From Paenibacillus soyae (lineage in GTDB: Bacteria; Bacillota; Bacilli; Paenibacillales; Paenibacillaceae), in NCBI RefSeq assembly GCF_024623455.1, contig NZ_JANIPJ010000003.1, forward strand, positions 310,001-374,000: 64,000 bases of DNA, read 5' to 3'. Below the pieces are notes generated by a model. The model was not told where the DNA came from. It searched no databases and was given only the letters and a program-made list of their open reading frames with translations. Every line of letters begins with the position of its first letter. Position 1 is the stretch's first letter. This document shows, in pieces, positions 1 to 10,607 of the stretch. The translations under genes and the position numbers were made by a program.

Positions 1-3000
1 GCGGTTATTCCGAGCCGCTTCGCCGCCGCCAGATAGCCGGAGTAATAGGCATTGCCCGCGTCGGAGAAGTTATCTGCCGGGTTCGCATCCGGCTCAATGC
101 CGTAGGCACGCATCATCATGACGATAAATTCTCCGCGCGTTAGCCGCGCATCGGGGCTGTAATGACCGTTGCCGGTTCCGCTTGTCATTTCTCTTGCCGC
201 AATGAAGCTCACGGCTTTGGTATACCAAGCACTTGGAACCACATCCTTGAAGCTCACCTTGTTGTACGCCACGGCGTAATCGCTGAAGTGAGTGGTCTGG
301 AAGGTAACCCTGCCCGTCGCGGGAGCGTACTTTCCGTTCGGAATTGTCATGATCTTGCCGCTGCCGTCGATGAACCAGATGACGATGCTTTCGGGATTGG
401 CAAGCTCGGCCGCAGTCGGGGTATAGGGTATGCTCACGGTCACGGATGCGCCCGGATTGCTCCCGTCGGTCCGTTTGCCGTCAATAGACAGCGTAAGCTC
501 GATAAGCGGCTTGTCGCCTATGGCGGCTTTCACGTCAGCAGGCAGACGGTCCTTATCTCCCTGGCCGATGGAGATTTCCGCCTTGCCTCCGCTGATTCCG
601 GAAACTCCTGTCAGCATGTTAGAAGGGACGGTAACGCTACCCATGCTGGTATCGAGGGTCATCGTACTTCGAGCATCAGTTGTCGACAGGCTCGGAAACG
701 GTATGCCGACCGTATAAGTTTTAACGCTTGGAATGGAGGGCATCGCGATAAAAATGGTTTTGCCCTGATGCAAGCCCTGTGAGCCTATATCGACGGAGGC
801 GGTTCCGCTTTTCGTATCGACGTTGATGGGTACAGCGGAATCGGAACCGCTCCCTGTCGTTACGTCGGCACTATAGGCCGGAGCTGTTGGCGTCGAGGGA
901 GAGTTGCCGCCGTCTCCGCTGCCTGGAGCAACGGCGGACTCTGCCACAGTCACGCTCGCGGATCGGCTGCCTGTTTCATAGCCGGACGTGACCACAACGG
1001 TCAGCGCTTTCCCCTCGTCCTCCGCCGACACAGTGTATGACGCAGAGCTGCCCGGGATCACCCGGCTGCCCGCCGTCCAAGTGTATAGCAGATCGCCGAT
1101 ATGGTATCCGTCATAGGTCGCGGTTACCGTGTCTCCCGCTTTCGGGGCGGTGTTGTCAATCGTCACCGCGCCGTCCAATGCCTGCGGCGAGAGGTAGAAA
1201 TCATCCACGCGAATTGCGTTGCCTGCATCGCCGCCCCACCGGGTTTTCACTTGAAAGCCCGTGATGGCTGTATATTGGTCGTTGGTATAACGGCCTGGAC
1301 TGCCGGCAGATGTTCCGCTGCGATACCGGAACGCCTCGTCCTTTACAAGCACCTTGTCGTCCACCAACACGGTTGCCGCTTTTCTGTCAAAGTCCACAAT
1401 CATCCGTATGGTGACCCAATCTGTGATGGCGACGGGAACTTCCCACGGACGAGTATTGGTAAGCGTCTGATTTTGGTCCGCGTTGTTATTCATAATCTCG
1501 TAAGTCCATTTGCCGGTATCGCTTACGACGGAAACGACGGGCACGTTCTCCACGCCGTTTACCGTGCCGAGCAAATGAATGCCGTTCATAATGCCCGCGC
1601 CTCCGGATGCTTTGGCCCGGAAGCTGAATTCGAACACGCCGCTATTAATGGGAGAGAAGCTGTAGCTCAGCTGTCCGTTTGTGTTGTTGGTCGCTCCCGA
1701 CGTCACCTCCAGCGCTTTGGTATCGCCGTCCTGAACGACCGCAGCTTTATTCTCGCCGGGCGTTCCGGTATCGTTAAACGTCCAGAACGGCCTGCCGCCA
1801 ATGGTTCCCGTAGTGACATTGTCCGCCTTAGGCCCAACCACCGTATCGCCGGCGGCCGCCCACTCGAAGTCGATCGGCGCGGAGTAGTCTGTTGTTGTGC
1901 CAAGGGCCTTAGCCGACGTTTCAGACAGCGTGCCGCGGTCTTTGCTGAATAGGCTGAACTCGTAGGCCGTGCCCTTCTCCAGGGGATATACATAGAAGCT
2001 GGTAGTGCCTCCCGGGACCTCCACGACCTGCTCCGTTCCTCCCCGCATGTAGCGGATTTCATAGGTCAACTGGGCGTACTCCCCGGCGTTGTCCGGCTCC
2101 TGCCAAGTCAACGTCGCGCTGTAGGCGTCTATGGATTCGACCGCCGCATTGCGGGGCGCATTCGGAGGAGGGATTTCCTCATCCAGGGACATGACATCGA
2201 GAGAAGCCTGCCAAGTGTTGAATTTCTTGCCTCCGGCCGTGGGAGCGGTCACCTTGGTTACGATATTGTTGCCATTCTGCGTAACTGTCATATTGTCGCC
2301 GCTGAGCTTATAGCCTTTGCGGTCCTTGATGGTCACGGTCACGCCATTGTTGCCGCTGGTCGGGTCGAGAATGCCAACTTCGACTTGCCCGTTGTCATGC
2401 TCGCGGATGATCACGCTCGCCGCTCTGTCGATCTCATAATTAATTCCCGTGCCCGGACTCGTTACGGTAGCCGCGGTACCGGCGAAATTGTTGATGAGCA
2501 GCACTTTGGCGGCATGATCATATACCGCGTGCAGGGTGGCTGTCTGTGCCGCCACCGTATAGCCGGGATTCGCGGCAAACGCCGCTGTCTGGTCTGCGCT
2601 GTAGTTCGGCAGCAGCACGTATTCGTAGGTATCTCCAGATGGGTTTGTGCCGTGGTTGATATAAATATCCGCGTACGGCTCGGTGATGGGCGTGTTGGAA
2701 TAGTTGCGATTCGTCTCGTACCAGCTTCCGGTATGGTCCTGCAGGCCGATGGAAATATTCTGTCCCTCTCCGGGGAAAGCGTACCCGATCTGCGCCCCGT
2801 CGCCATAGCTGAGGTGGGCGTAGCTGCCCGGCGTAGCGGTCTTCTGATCAAACGCGCTGACCGCCGCCCCGTTATAGGTGAGTACCCCGCTGCCGGAGGG
2901 CAATCTGCGGCTCTCGATGGTTGTGTCCACCGGGCGGCCCTTTGTGCTTGTGACGTTGGAACCCAGTGCGATGATTTTATCTCCCAGCATGAACCAGCTT

Positions 3001-5792
3001 TTGTTGGCCGTCACGTCCATGTCCAGAGTTGATGGCGCTGTTGTGCCCTCGGCGGTGGCGCCGCTCAGATCCATCAGGAAACCGGACGCGCCGTACTGTT
3101 TGCCGTCCTTGTCCGTCAGCACGGAGGTGCCTGCCCAGGTGTGCTTGCTGTTCCTCCGGGAATTCGGACCGTTGTCCCTGGTGTACGCCTGCCAGCCATC
3201 GGCGCGGACTTCCACGGTGGAGCCCGGCATATGGACCGGATCGACTGTGGCAAAGAAGCTTCCCGCGTATTGGTTAATATCATTTTCGAGGAAAAGATAC
3301 GTCATGCCGTCGCCCGTGTGAACGCCTTTGTAGTTCTCGCCGTTGCCGACCTCAAGAGGAAAGGTATTAATGTTGGTGTTGTTCGTAGAAACAGAGAAAG
3401 CGAAGTCATCCTCCCGCCAGAATACGCGGCTCTGGTTATTCTGAGCGAAGATCCCCTCCCATTCGCCTGCGGGCGTGGAGTCGCTGACAAACGCGGCCAG
3501 CTCCCTATTCTGACTCAAGTTCGTGGAATTCAGGATCTCCGGCGCGTGCTGCACCCAAGACTTGACGGCCGCCTTCACGGCCGACTGCTTCTCAGCGGGC
3601 ACGACAGGATACAGGCGGCTCAGCAGGGCAGTAAGATTCCTGGCCCAGTTCGTCACGGCTTCCTGCCGGGAAATGCCGCGCCCGCCCAAGCCGGGCATGG
3701 CCGCGCCTTTCCACACGGAGGTCAGGTACGTGATATCGAAGGTATTCATAAAGTTGTTGAAATAGGTTTGGTTGAAGGTGATCGGGCTGCCGTCTATCGA
3801 TTCGCCGCCCACCACGGACACAACGGTGGACAAACCGTTTAGAATGCTGATTCCGTAGCCCAGCGAATAGGCCCAGTAAGAGTGTGCGATTTGCGAGCCA
3901 TCCCAATAATAGCCGTTGCCGCCGGTTTTGTTCGTCTCGATCGTACCGCTGGAGAACAATTCATTGGCCGCCTGCCTCACACGGGCTTCATCGTCCGCGA
4001 GCAGGCCGTGGGCCATGATGATGATACAGGAATCGATCTTATTGGCCGCTTCGGGGTTGCTTTGCAGGTTGAACCTGTCGTTCGAGCTGGGGCTGAAGAT
4101 GTGGATGCGCTCGAGATAAGCTTCCTTCAGGTCCTCTGGGAAGCCCGTGTCTGCCAGCAGGGTCAAAATCTTGCCAGAGTTGCTAGGGATTCCGAGTCCG
4201 TAATGGTACCAATTGGCCGAGCGCTCCGAGCCTTGCGTCTTCGCGTCCGTATCGCCGTATTGCTCGATCAGGGCATTGGCGGCGGTATTTGTTATGCCGC
4301 TGTTTTTGAACACGTTGCGCAGCAGCCATTCCAGGGTAATGACGATATGATCGTACAGCTCGGGATCGTGATAGTACTTGCCAGGCAGCAGGAACGCCTG
4401 CGTCAATGTATACACATTGCTGTAGTGCGTGCCCACCGGGTAGCTCTGAGTCCCCATAGGCTCGGTGGAGATCGTCCACGGCCTGGGGCCGGTGAGCTGA
4501 CCGTTCACGATCTTGCCCTTCAAGCCGTCCGGGCCCTCATATAGATTCTCCGCGATGGCGTAAACGCTGTCCACGGCGGCCTTCACAGCCGGGTCGGCAA
4601 GGTCAAGCGACTCGTAAGGCACCATGCTCTCCCGGTACTTTCTTCGCATACGCTCGATATCGGTGTAGGCTGGCGCTTCAACGGTCACGATGCTCGATCC
4701 GACTTTGCCGCTGCCGTCCGAGGCCGTGCCGGTAATCACCGCCGTACCGGGAGCTTTGGCAAGTATGAAGCCGTTGTTCTCGATCTCGACAACGCTCGTA
4801 TCGTTCGAGGTAAACGTAAGCGCGGTGCCGTCCGCGGCTTTCACGCGCCGGATCTCGCCCTCCGGGATGGTCAGCGCGCCAGGTACGTTGAGGTCTATCG
4901 GCAGGACAATGTCGGCACCGATGACTGTCAGCGTGATCTGCCGCGAATGGCTGCCGGACACAGGGGCTGCCGCGCCGGTAAGCGTGTAGCTGTTGACCGC
5001 TTTAACGGTGAACGCGTGGTCGCCTGCGGTCCCTGATTCAGGCGTGCCGGATATCGTGCCGTCCTCTGCCAGGCTCAGCCCGGCCGGCAGGGCTCCGCTT
5101 TCCAGCGTCCACGTGAGCGGCGCCTTGCCGCGGCTTTCCAGTACCGCATTGAACACGGCCCCCTCCTTGCCGTCCTGCAGCTCCGTGGTCGTTATGAGCG
5201 GGTCACGCTGGTCATTGAACAGCTGAAATTCAAAAATAGAGGGCTGATACCCCTTGATAATGTGAAGCCTGACATACTTCGCCGTAAATGCCGGAAATTC
5301 AAACACATTCGGATTCGGGCTTCCGGTGGAATTGCCGCCCGGCAGGATCGTCGTTTCCGTCCGGTGGTAAGCATCCGTCCACTCCTTGACCTCGCCTTCG
5401 TCGTTCGAGTATTGGAGCTTGAATTCCGCGATGCGTTTGCGCGACTCCGATTGAGAGCCGCGATAGTTGTAGATGACAGCCTTGTTGATGGTCTGCGGGC
5501 CGGCAAAGGCCAAATCGACGGTATGGTCCGTGTCCTCGCCGCCGCCCGCTCCCCAACGGCCGCTGTCGAGCTTGCCGTCATTCATCTTCTCGGCCGGATT
5601 GCTAGCCCAGCCGACATTGCTGGCTATTATGGAGCCGCCTTGTGCCGGTACGGCCAACAGCGCGAGGTTGACGTTCGATGTGTCGGGGGGAATCTCATTC
5701 TCCATGGCGAACACCGCAGGCATGGCGGGAACGGACGTGACTAGAACCGCCAATATGCACAGCCACGACAGACCCCTCTTCCATTTGCTCAT
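1..5792 (-). CDS. SLH-anchored polysaccharide lyase family 8 protein (hyaluronate/chondroitin/xanthan lyase type), 3' end outside window
   Basis: The frame is open from ATG 5792 (GAGGAG 9-10 bases upstream) to the left edge, giving about 1930 residues without a stop. A signal peptide is followed by a discoidin-like F5/8C module (about 35-190), two Ig-like modules (about 195-370), the PL8 alpha/alpha toroid and beta domains (about 371-1190), a fibronectin III module (about 1206-1285), a LamG-like module, and SLH repeats from about 1848. The NWYHYGLGIP motif and the WDGSQIAH...GYG block are PL8 signatures. His637, Tyr646 and probably Asn584 occupy the catalytic positions, with the His-to-Tyr spacing of nine seen in known members. 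The enzyme would cleave uronic-acid polysaccharides by beta-elimination at the cell surface. It is the last visible gene of the importer/GH95 operon, 38 bases after it. The exact substrate (hyaluronan, chondroitin or xanthan) cannot be told from the sequence. Confidence 0.9.
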   Translation of the reverse strand, partial: MSKWKRGLSWLCILAVLVTSVPAMPAVFAMENEIPPDTSNVNLALLAVPAQGGSIIASNVGWASNPAEKMNDGKLDSGRWGAGGGEDTDHTVDLAFAGPQTINKAVIYNYRGSQSESRKRIAEFKLQYSNDEGEVKEWTDAYHRTETTILPGGNSTGSPNPNVFEFPAFTAKYVRLHIIKGYQPSIFEFQLFNDQRDPLITTTELQDGKEGAVFNAVLESRGKAPLTWTLESGALPAGLSLAEDGTISGTPESGTAGDHAFTVKAVNSYTLTGAAAPVSGSHSRQITLTVIGADIVLPIDLNVPGALTIPEGEIRRVKAADGTALTFTSNDTSVVEIENNGFILAKAPGTAVITGTASDGSGKVGSSIVTVEAPAYTDIERMRRKYRESMVPYESLDLADPAVKAAVDSVYAIAENLYEGPDGLKGKIVNGQLTGPRPWTISTEPMGTQSYPVGTHYSNVYTLTQAFLLPGKYYHDPELYDHIVITLEWLLRNVFKNSGITNTAANALIEQYGDTDAKTQGSERSANWYHYGLGIPSNSGKILTLLADTGFPEDLKEAYLERIHIFSPSSNDRFNLQSNPEAANKIDSCIIIMAHGLLADDEARVRQAANELFSSGTIETNKTGGNGYYWDGSQIAHSYWAYSLGYGISILNGLSTVVSVVGGESIDGSPITFNQTYFNNFMNTFDITYLTSVWKGAAMPGLGGRGISRQEAVTNWARNLTALLSRLYPVVPAEKQSAVKAAVKSWVQHAPEILNSTNLSQNRELAAFVSDSTPAGEWEGIFAQNNQSRVFWREDDFAFSVSTNNTNINTFPLEVGNGENYKGVHTGDGMTYLFLENDINQYAGSFFATVDPVHMPGSTVEVRADGWQAYTRDNGPNSRRNSKHTWAGTSVLTDKDGKQYGASGFLMDLSGATAEGTTAPSTLDMDVTANKSWFMLGDKIIALGSNVTSTKGRPVDTTIESRRLPSGSGVLTYNGAAVSAFDQKTATPGSYAHLSYGDGAQIGYAFPGEGQNISIGLQDHTGSWYETNRNYSNTPITEPYADIYINHGTNPSGDTYEYVLLPNYSADQTAAFAANPGYTVAAQTATLHAVYDHAAKVLLINNFAGTAATVTSPGTGINYEIDRAASVIIREHDNGQVEVGILDPTSGNNGVTVTIKDRKGYKLSGDNMTVTQNGNNIVTKVTAPTAGGKKFNTWQASLDVMSLDEEIPPPNAPRNAAVESIDAYSATLTWQEPDNAGEYAQLTYEIRYMRGGTEQVVEVPGGTTSFYVYPLEKGTAYEFSLFSKDRGTLSETSAKALGTTTDYSAPIDFEWAAAGDTVVGPKADNVTTGTIGGRPFWTFNDTGTPGENKAAVVQDGDTKALEVTSGATNNTNGQLSYSFSPINSGVFEFSFRAKASGGAGIMNGIHLLGTVNGVENVPVVSVVSDTGKWTYEIMNNNADQNQTLTNTRPWEVPVAITDWVTIRMIVDFDRKAATVLVDDKVLVKDEAFRYRSGTSAGSPGRYTNDQYTAITGFQVKTRWGGDAGNAIRVDDFYLSPQALDGAVTIDNTAPKAGDTVTATYDGYHIGDLLYTWTAGSRVIPGSSASYTVSAEDEGKALTVVVTSGYETGSRSASVTVAESAVAPGSGDGGNSPSTPTAPAYSADVTTGSGSDSAVPINVDTKSGTASVDIGSQGLHQGKTIFIAMPSIPSVKTYTVGIPFPSLSTTDARSTMTLDTSMGSVTVPSNMLTGVSGISGGKAEISIGQGDKDRLPADVKAAIGDKPLIELTLSIDGKRTDGSNPGASVTVSIPYTPTAAELANPESIVIWFIDGSGKIMTIPNGKYAPATGRVTFQTTHFSDYAVAYNKVSFKDVVPSAWYTKAVSFIAAREMTSGTGNGHYSPDARLTRGEFIVMMMRAYGIEPDANPADNFSDAGNAYYSGYLAAAKRLGIT

Positions 5793-5830
5793 GTCATGAT
5801 CCTCCTCTAGCGTGTTATAGCGATAACCCT

Positions 5831-8713
5831 CTAGCAAAACGTGTACTCCTTGTTCAAAAATAGCGCGTTCAGCTTCCAGCGGAAGCCTGCTTCCGTTGAC
5901 AGCCCGAGCCGGAACGCACCGTCGCGCTCGTGCACAAACGGGATGGTCCGGCACTGATATCGCCCGGCGCGCATAACCTCCCCCGGCATTCTGCCGGAGA
6001 GATGGGGCAGCCCGATATGAGTCACAGATTCCCCCTCCTCGTCGCCCGAGACGACGAGCAGGTTATATTTCCCTCGGGGCAGCTCTATCCAGAATTCGCC
6101 GTCCGCGCTGCCCTCGATGAAATCCCGGCGCATGTCGTCCGGGGCGCTCCGGTCTTGGGCGGCCAGCCCCTCAAGCGACGCGAAGCCATACCCCCTATCC
6201 CCGGTGTATGCTTCCAGCCCCACCCGCTTGGGCGCTCCGAAAAACAGCAGCGATTTCCCCGTGCGGAAGTGTTGTTTCGGATAGGTGGAATCATAATTCC
6301 TCTCGTCCTCAGCAAGTCCGAAGTCAAATACGTACGGCGTGATCGGGTACTGATGCGCGTTGCCCAAACGGAACGCGCAGGTGCAGGCATCCACCGCCTT
6401 GTGAAATTCCGTGTGCCGGTCTTCTCCCAGGTACACTCTTCGATGAGTAAAAGCCGCCTGTCTCTCTTGTACAGAGGGACTTGCCCCGGACTGCGCCGTA
6501 CCTGGCATGCCGAAGCTAACGGTTTCTCCCGGTTCCATCACTTTGGTGTAGACCATCTGGTTGCCAAGCGGGCTCAGATGAGCCGGGAGCAGCAAGCATA
6601 GCTTTTCTTGCCTCGAAGCCGTCACCCGAATCCAGCTTATCTCCCCTGCTTTCCGTTCGGCGGACACCTCGAAGCCGCCCGGCGCAAGCAACCCTGTGAA
6701 CCTGCAATCCTCCCACTTCGGATACCGGCCTTGCAAATGCCAATCCAAGTGCCTGTATTCCGCTTGGGGCTCCCATAGCCCGTCATACCCATCCGGAACG
6801 GCGGGAAATACCTCGATATATTCATCCGCCTGAAGCAGCATCGTGTTCACCGCCATCACGATCCCGCCGGACGGCTCCGTCATCGCCGGCGGATACAGCG
6901 GCGGCTTCGTCACCAGGCAGTAGTTGATGAAGCGCTCGGACTCCTCGTAGCCCAGACCATTCGAGTGAAGAATGTAGTCAAGTCCCTCCTCATACAGGAT
7001 CCGCAAGGCGGCGGTCCCCTCTCCGAGCTTTGCCGCGGCGCAGGCGACCCACCCGAAGCCGAACATGCCGGTCTCCGTATGCGAGGAGACGTATTTCAGG
7101 GTGTTCCGCATCACGTCCAATACCTCTTCCGGGCTGTGCCGGCTGACTTCTTCTGCAGGGAATATCGGCATCAGAACCGAGGGGTGCCGGAGGAACAGGT
7201 CGTCCGGAGCAAGCGCCGAGTCCTTCAACCGGCTTCCGTCGGCCGTTCTGGCATACTCCGGCAGTGCATCCAGCAGCCGCCGGTATTCCTCAGACTCGCA
7301 CGCGGGACGCGACAATGCCTCCGCAGCCTGCGCCGCATATCTCAGCAGTTGCTTAATGGACGCGATCGTAATAACCGAATCCCTGGATACAGGCCCCTGC
7401 TCAGGCGAGATGTCCGGATCGATATGCAGAATGCCGTTCTCGTCCGGACGTGCTAGTTGCTTAAAGAACCGGATTTGCTTCTGGAACACGGGGTACGCGG
7501 TATCCATTAAAAACTCAATATCTCCGCTGTAGCTGTAATACTGCCAAAGAAACTGCGCGCACCACGGCTGAATGCAGTTGTACAGCGCGTGGGGATAATC
7601 AAGCGCCCAGCCGTCCGCGCCGTAGACGTCCCTGGCGAATCGCTCGGCATCCTGCCCGTACTTCAAGTACCCCTCGCAGAACAGCTTCGCAAGCTCCAGA
7701 TGGTTCGAGGAGAACACCGGCCAGAACGCCTGCTGGATGTTCACGTCCCAGTACCACATGCTCCCCCATAGCGAGGGGCGGCGGATATCCCATAGTCCGT
7801 TCAAGCCGCAGGCTTGCTCCGGGTAGGCGCTGCCAAGACCGCTGGCGCATCCGATCAGGTACATATGCAGATGCCACAAGGTCTCCAGAAATTTGTCCGG
7901 CAGCTCTACCGTGCTGCGCCAGAACGCCTTCCACGCCTCGGCATGCTCCGCTTCCAGCTCATGCTCCATGCTCCTTAACAGCCGGGTCTGAGCCACGGCG
8001 GATTCCGTGCTGACCGAAGCGACAAGACAATCCCGCGTGACCGTCAGCGCCGTTTCGACCGTGATAACATGAGAAAGATCCCGCTCCGACTCCGGCTGGA
8101 AAGAGGATCTGAGCCAATGCGTGTCTGTCTCCAGCCCTTGGCTTACCGAGTATCCGCCCAATCCCCGTTCCGACGGGATGACAAGCCCGGCGTCGCCCCA
8201 CAAGCCCGGCTCCGACTGACTGAGCTGTACAAAAAGGCCGTCCAACCTCTGGGCAATCCAAATGGTGCAGCCAACCTCTTGATCGCCCCCTCTCGCGACG
8301 AACACAACCTTGGCTTCCTCGATATTCAGCGCAAGGGAGTAGTCATCCGGCTTCATCTCCGGTCCTAGCGGAAGTAGAATCTCCCCCGCCATGGGATAGC
8401 TGGTCGTGCGGTAGGACGGACGGCTGTCCGGCGGAGCGGGGTTTAGCGTGTCGGTATAGTGCGAACGCTCATAGCCGGGCTCCCCGCGGGCTCTATCGAC
8501 CTGAGCGCGAAGCTCTTCGTATGTTTTTGCCGCTGATTTCTCGCTTTGTCTAGCGTACCGGGGCAGGATCGGGTAATAACAGTCGTAATGGTTCAACGCG
8601 ATATGAAGCGTGCGCTCCTCGAAGAAGACCATCGCGCCGAATTTGCCATTACCCAGCGGCAGCGCGGTATTCCAGCGGTTATCCACTCCGTCGAAACAGA
8701 TTCGATGCGTCAT
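5831..8713 (-). CDS. GH95-like glycoside hydrolase (alpha-L-fucosidase/galactosidase type), cytosolic
   Basis: This is a 960-residue protein without a signal peptide. The N-terminus (NRWNTALPLGNGKFGAMVF) is the GH95 beta-sandwich opening. A WDVNIQQAFWPVFSSN block near residue 321, ISPEQGPVSRDS near 438 and EPSGGIVMAVNTMLLQ near 615 match in order the (alpha/alpha)6-barrel motifs of that family, including the Glu of the SPE motif. A C-terminal beta domain follows. Its ATG overlaps the stop of the upstream permease (ATGA), so the two are translationally coupled, which suggests it processes the imported sugar. Known GH95 members are mainly 1,2-alpha-L-fucosidases and alpha-L-galactosidases, and the usual substrate fits mucin-type glycans. 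Divergence from classical members makes the specificity uncertain. Confidence 0.75.
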   Translation of the reverse strand: MTHRICFDGVDNRWNTALPLGNGKFGAMVFFEERTLHIALNHYDCYYPILPRYARQSEKSAAKTYEELRAQVDRARGEPGYERSHYTDTLNPAPPDSRPSYRTTSYPMAGEILLPLGPEMKPDDYSLALNIEEAKVVFVARGGDQEVGCTIWIAQRLDGLFVQLSQSEPGLWGDAGLVIPSERGLGGYSVSQGLETDTHWLRSSFQPESERDLSHVITVETALTVTRDCLVASVSTESAVAQTRLLRSMEHELEAEHAEAWKAFWRSTVELPDKFLETLWHLHMYLIGCASGLGSAYPEQACGLNGLWDIRRPSLWGSMWYWDVNIQQAFWPVFSSNHLELAKLFCEGYLKYGQDAERFARDVYGADGWALDYPHALYNCIQPWCAQFLWQYYSYSGDIEFLMDTAYPVFQKQIRFFKQLARPDENGILHIDPDISPEQGPVSRDSVITIASIKQLLRYAAQAAEALSRPACESEEYRRLLDALPEYARTADGSRLKDSALAPDDLFLRHPSVLMPIFPAEEVSRHSPEEVLDVMRNTLKYVSSHTETGMFGFGWVACAAAKLGEGTAALRILYEEGLDYILHSNGLGYEESERFINYCLVTKPPLYPPAMTEPSGGIVMAVNTMLLQADEYIEVFPAVPDGYDGLWEPQAEYRHLDWHLQGRYPKWEDCRFTGLLAPGGFEVSAERKAGEISWIRVTASRQEKLCLLLPAHLSPLGNQMVYTKVMEPGETVSFGMPGTAQSGASPSVQERQAAFTHRRVYLGEDRHTEFHKAVDACTCAFRLGNAHQYPITPYVFDFGLAEDERNYDSTYPKQHFRTGKSLLFFGAPKRVGLEAYTGDRGYGFASLEGLAAQDRSAPDDMRRDFIEGSADGEFWIELPRGKYNLLVVSGDEEGESVTHIGLPHLSGRMPGEVMRAGRYQCRTIPFVHERDGAFRLGLSTEAGFRWKLNALFLNKEYTFC

Positions 8714-9570
8714 TCCTTCAAAGCTCCTCCCGTCATATTGCCCATAATCTTATTCGATAGGAAGATGAACAGGATGAACGTAGGCAGGAACACGACGACC
8801 ACGCCGGCGAACATCCCCGCCCAATCGCCGGAGTATCTCATGGACTGCACGATGACCTGCAAGCCGATGGACACGGTACGCATGGACGTCTGGTTGGCGA
8901 AGATCAGCGCCATAAAGTATTCATTCCAGACATTGATGAAATTGATGATGCATAACGCCACGATGCCCGGTTGAGCTAAGGGGAACATGATGCGCCAGAA
9001 CGCTTTGGCAGGGCTGCAGCCGTCGATCTCCGCCGCTTCCTCGAGCGCCGTCGGCAAGGACGAGAAGAACCCGGACAGGAAGAAGATGGAGAACGGCACG
9101 TTCAAGCAAATATACAAAATAATAAGCAGCAGCTGCGAGCCGGTCAGCGAAAACTGCGCCGCCATCTTAAACAACGGAAGGATCAGCATGACCACCGGGA
9201 CGGACATGAGCAGGACAAACGTGTTGTTCAAAAGCTTCCTTCCCTTGAATTGGAACCGGCTGAGCACGTAGGCCGCCGGCGCGCCGATCAGCACCGTCCC
9301 GATGCAGGCGCTCACGGAATACAAAGCGCTGTTCATGAAGTACACGCCCAGATTATGCTTCTCCATAACCCGAATGTAATTGTCGAAATGGAATCCGCTC
9401 TCCAGCAGGTTGTTCGAGAACACTTCCTTCGTTGTGCTCAGGGAGGCGAGGATGATCCATCCGATCAGCACGATGCTGAATACCAGCCAAAACAGCAGCA
9501 CCAGGTAGCCCGGCGTAAGTCTTAGCTGGGCTATCCATTCCCGTTTATTCATCTTAAACTTGGCCTGCAT
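8710..9570 (-). CDS. Carbohydrate ABC transporter permease (MalG/UgpE-like)
   Basis: This 286-residue inner-membrane permease has six predicted membrane segments. The EAA loop lies around EEAAEIDGCSPAKAFWRIM, typical of MalG-type subunits that contact the ATPase. ATG 9570 was chosen over the longer frame (9618) because AGGAGG lies just upstream and the extension has no ribosome binding site. It overlaps the end of the preceding permease gene by 17 bases and the following GH95 gene by 4. With the partner permease and the lipoprotein upstream it forms a sugar importer. No ATPase is encoded here, so a shared MsmK-like ATPase elsewhere is likely. Confidence 0.9.
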   Translation of the reverse strand: MQAKFKMNKREWIAQLRLTPGYLVLLFWLVFSIVLIGWIILASLSTTKEVFSNNLLESGFHFDNYIRVMEKHNLGVYFMNSALYSVSACIGTVLIGAPAAYVLSRFQFKGRKLLNNTFVLLMSVPVVMLILPLFKMAAQFSLTGSQLLLIILYICLNVPFSIFFLSGFFSSLPTALEEAAEIDGCSPAKAFWRIMFPLAQPGIVALCIINFINVWNEYFMALIFANQTSMRTVSIGLQVIVQSMRYSGDWAGMFAGVVVVFLPTFILFIFLSNKIMGNMTGGALKE

Positions 9571-10516
9571 TCCGACTCCTCCTCGCCAAGCTTTTTTTGT
9601 TCGGATTGATATCGACATCGTTCGGCATTAGCCTGTCAAGCAGCAGATTGACGAGCACGACCATAATCATGATCATGACGCCGACCGCCGCGCCCGCGCC
9701 CACATTAAGCGGAGTGGTGACATTGCCGGACGCGCGGCCGAATACGCTGTCGTACATGTAGACAAGCGGCGTGACGGTAGCAAGCTCCGTGCTGAACGAG
9801 AATAGCGTGGAGTAAGCGAAGAAGCCCATGGCCCCGGCGGAGTAAAGCACGATGCAGCGTTTGAAAATATCTTTGAGCAGCGGCATCGTAATGCGGAAAA
9901 ACTTGGCGATTTGGTTCGCTCCCTCGATTTCGGCGGCTTCGTAGTAGTCCTTGGAAATACCGTCAATGCCCGCTGCCAGAATCAAGACGTAGAACCCAAT
10001 GCTGCCATAGGCGTAAGCGATCATCATGGACAGAAAAAGGTTTTCGGGCGCGGTCCACTGGAAGGCGGCCAAGGAGGACAGTCCCAAGGACTGAAAGACC
10101 GTTTTGAACAGACCGTACTGATTATTGAAGGCATACTGCGTCCACATGGTCACCAGCGCTACCACGCTTATGATGTGCGGGAGGTAGATCAAAGACCGCC
10201 AGAAGTTTTTGAATTTAACGCCGGAGGTGATGATGACGGCTAACAGCGTGGAGATGACGAGAATAACAGCTCCCCCGATCAGCCAGATCTTAAGGATATT
10301 CGTCATGGAACGCAGGAAAAGAGCGCTGCCGAACAGCGTTTCGAAATTGTCCAAGCCGATAAACGTCCAGCTCTTCATGTCGTCCGTGACGAATTCCACA
10401 TAGAAGAGGCTCATCAGCAGCGTTCGCGCGGTCGGATAGAGAAAAATGAACAGGAAGCACAGAACTGCAGGGGCCAAAAAGCTGATCATGAACAAGTTTC
10501 TGCCTTTGTGTCTCAT
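9554..10516 (-). CDS. Carbohydrate ABC transporter permease (MalF/UgpA-like)
   Basis: This 320-residue permease begins with a cytoplasmic N-terminus (MRHKGRNLFM) and has six membrane helices. The EAA motif lies at YYEAAEIEGANQIAKFFRI. The start at 10516 is preceded by AAAGGAA. The upstream 54 bases of open frame lack a ribosome binding site and were excluded. It lies 91 bases after the binding lipoprotein gene and overlaps the second permease. It is inferred to import oligosaccharides released by the neighbouring secreted glycosidases. Confidence 0.9.
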   Translation of the reverse strand: MRHKGRNLFMISFLAPAVLCFLFIFLYPTARTLLMSLFYVEFVTDDMKSWTFIGLDNFETLFGSALFLRSMTNILKIWLIGGAVILVISTLLAVIITSGVKFKNFWRSLIYLPHIISVVALVTMWTQYAFNNQYGLFKTVFQSLGLSSLAAFQWTAPENLFLSMMIAYAYGSIGFYVLILAAGIDGISKDYYEAAEIEGANQIAKFFRITMPLLKDIFKRCIVLYSAGAMGFFAYSTLFSFSTELATVTPLVYMYDSVFGRASGNVTTPLNVGAGAAVGVMIMIMVVLVNLLLDRLMPNDVDINPNKKSLARRSRNAGQV

Positions 10517-10607
10517 CGTAATTTCCTTTCTTCGGACTGGAATGTAGGAGGGGAAAGCTTCGGATTCCAAAGCTTCCCCCTCCCATTAAAAGTTATGGAC
10601 TGCCCTG

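Noticed and set aside
1101-3842. Several rightward frames of 200-280 codons in the first 4 kb
   Set aside because: All are antisense to the continuous PL8 reading frame, which has domain support throughout.
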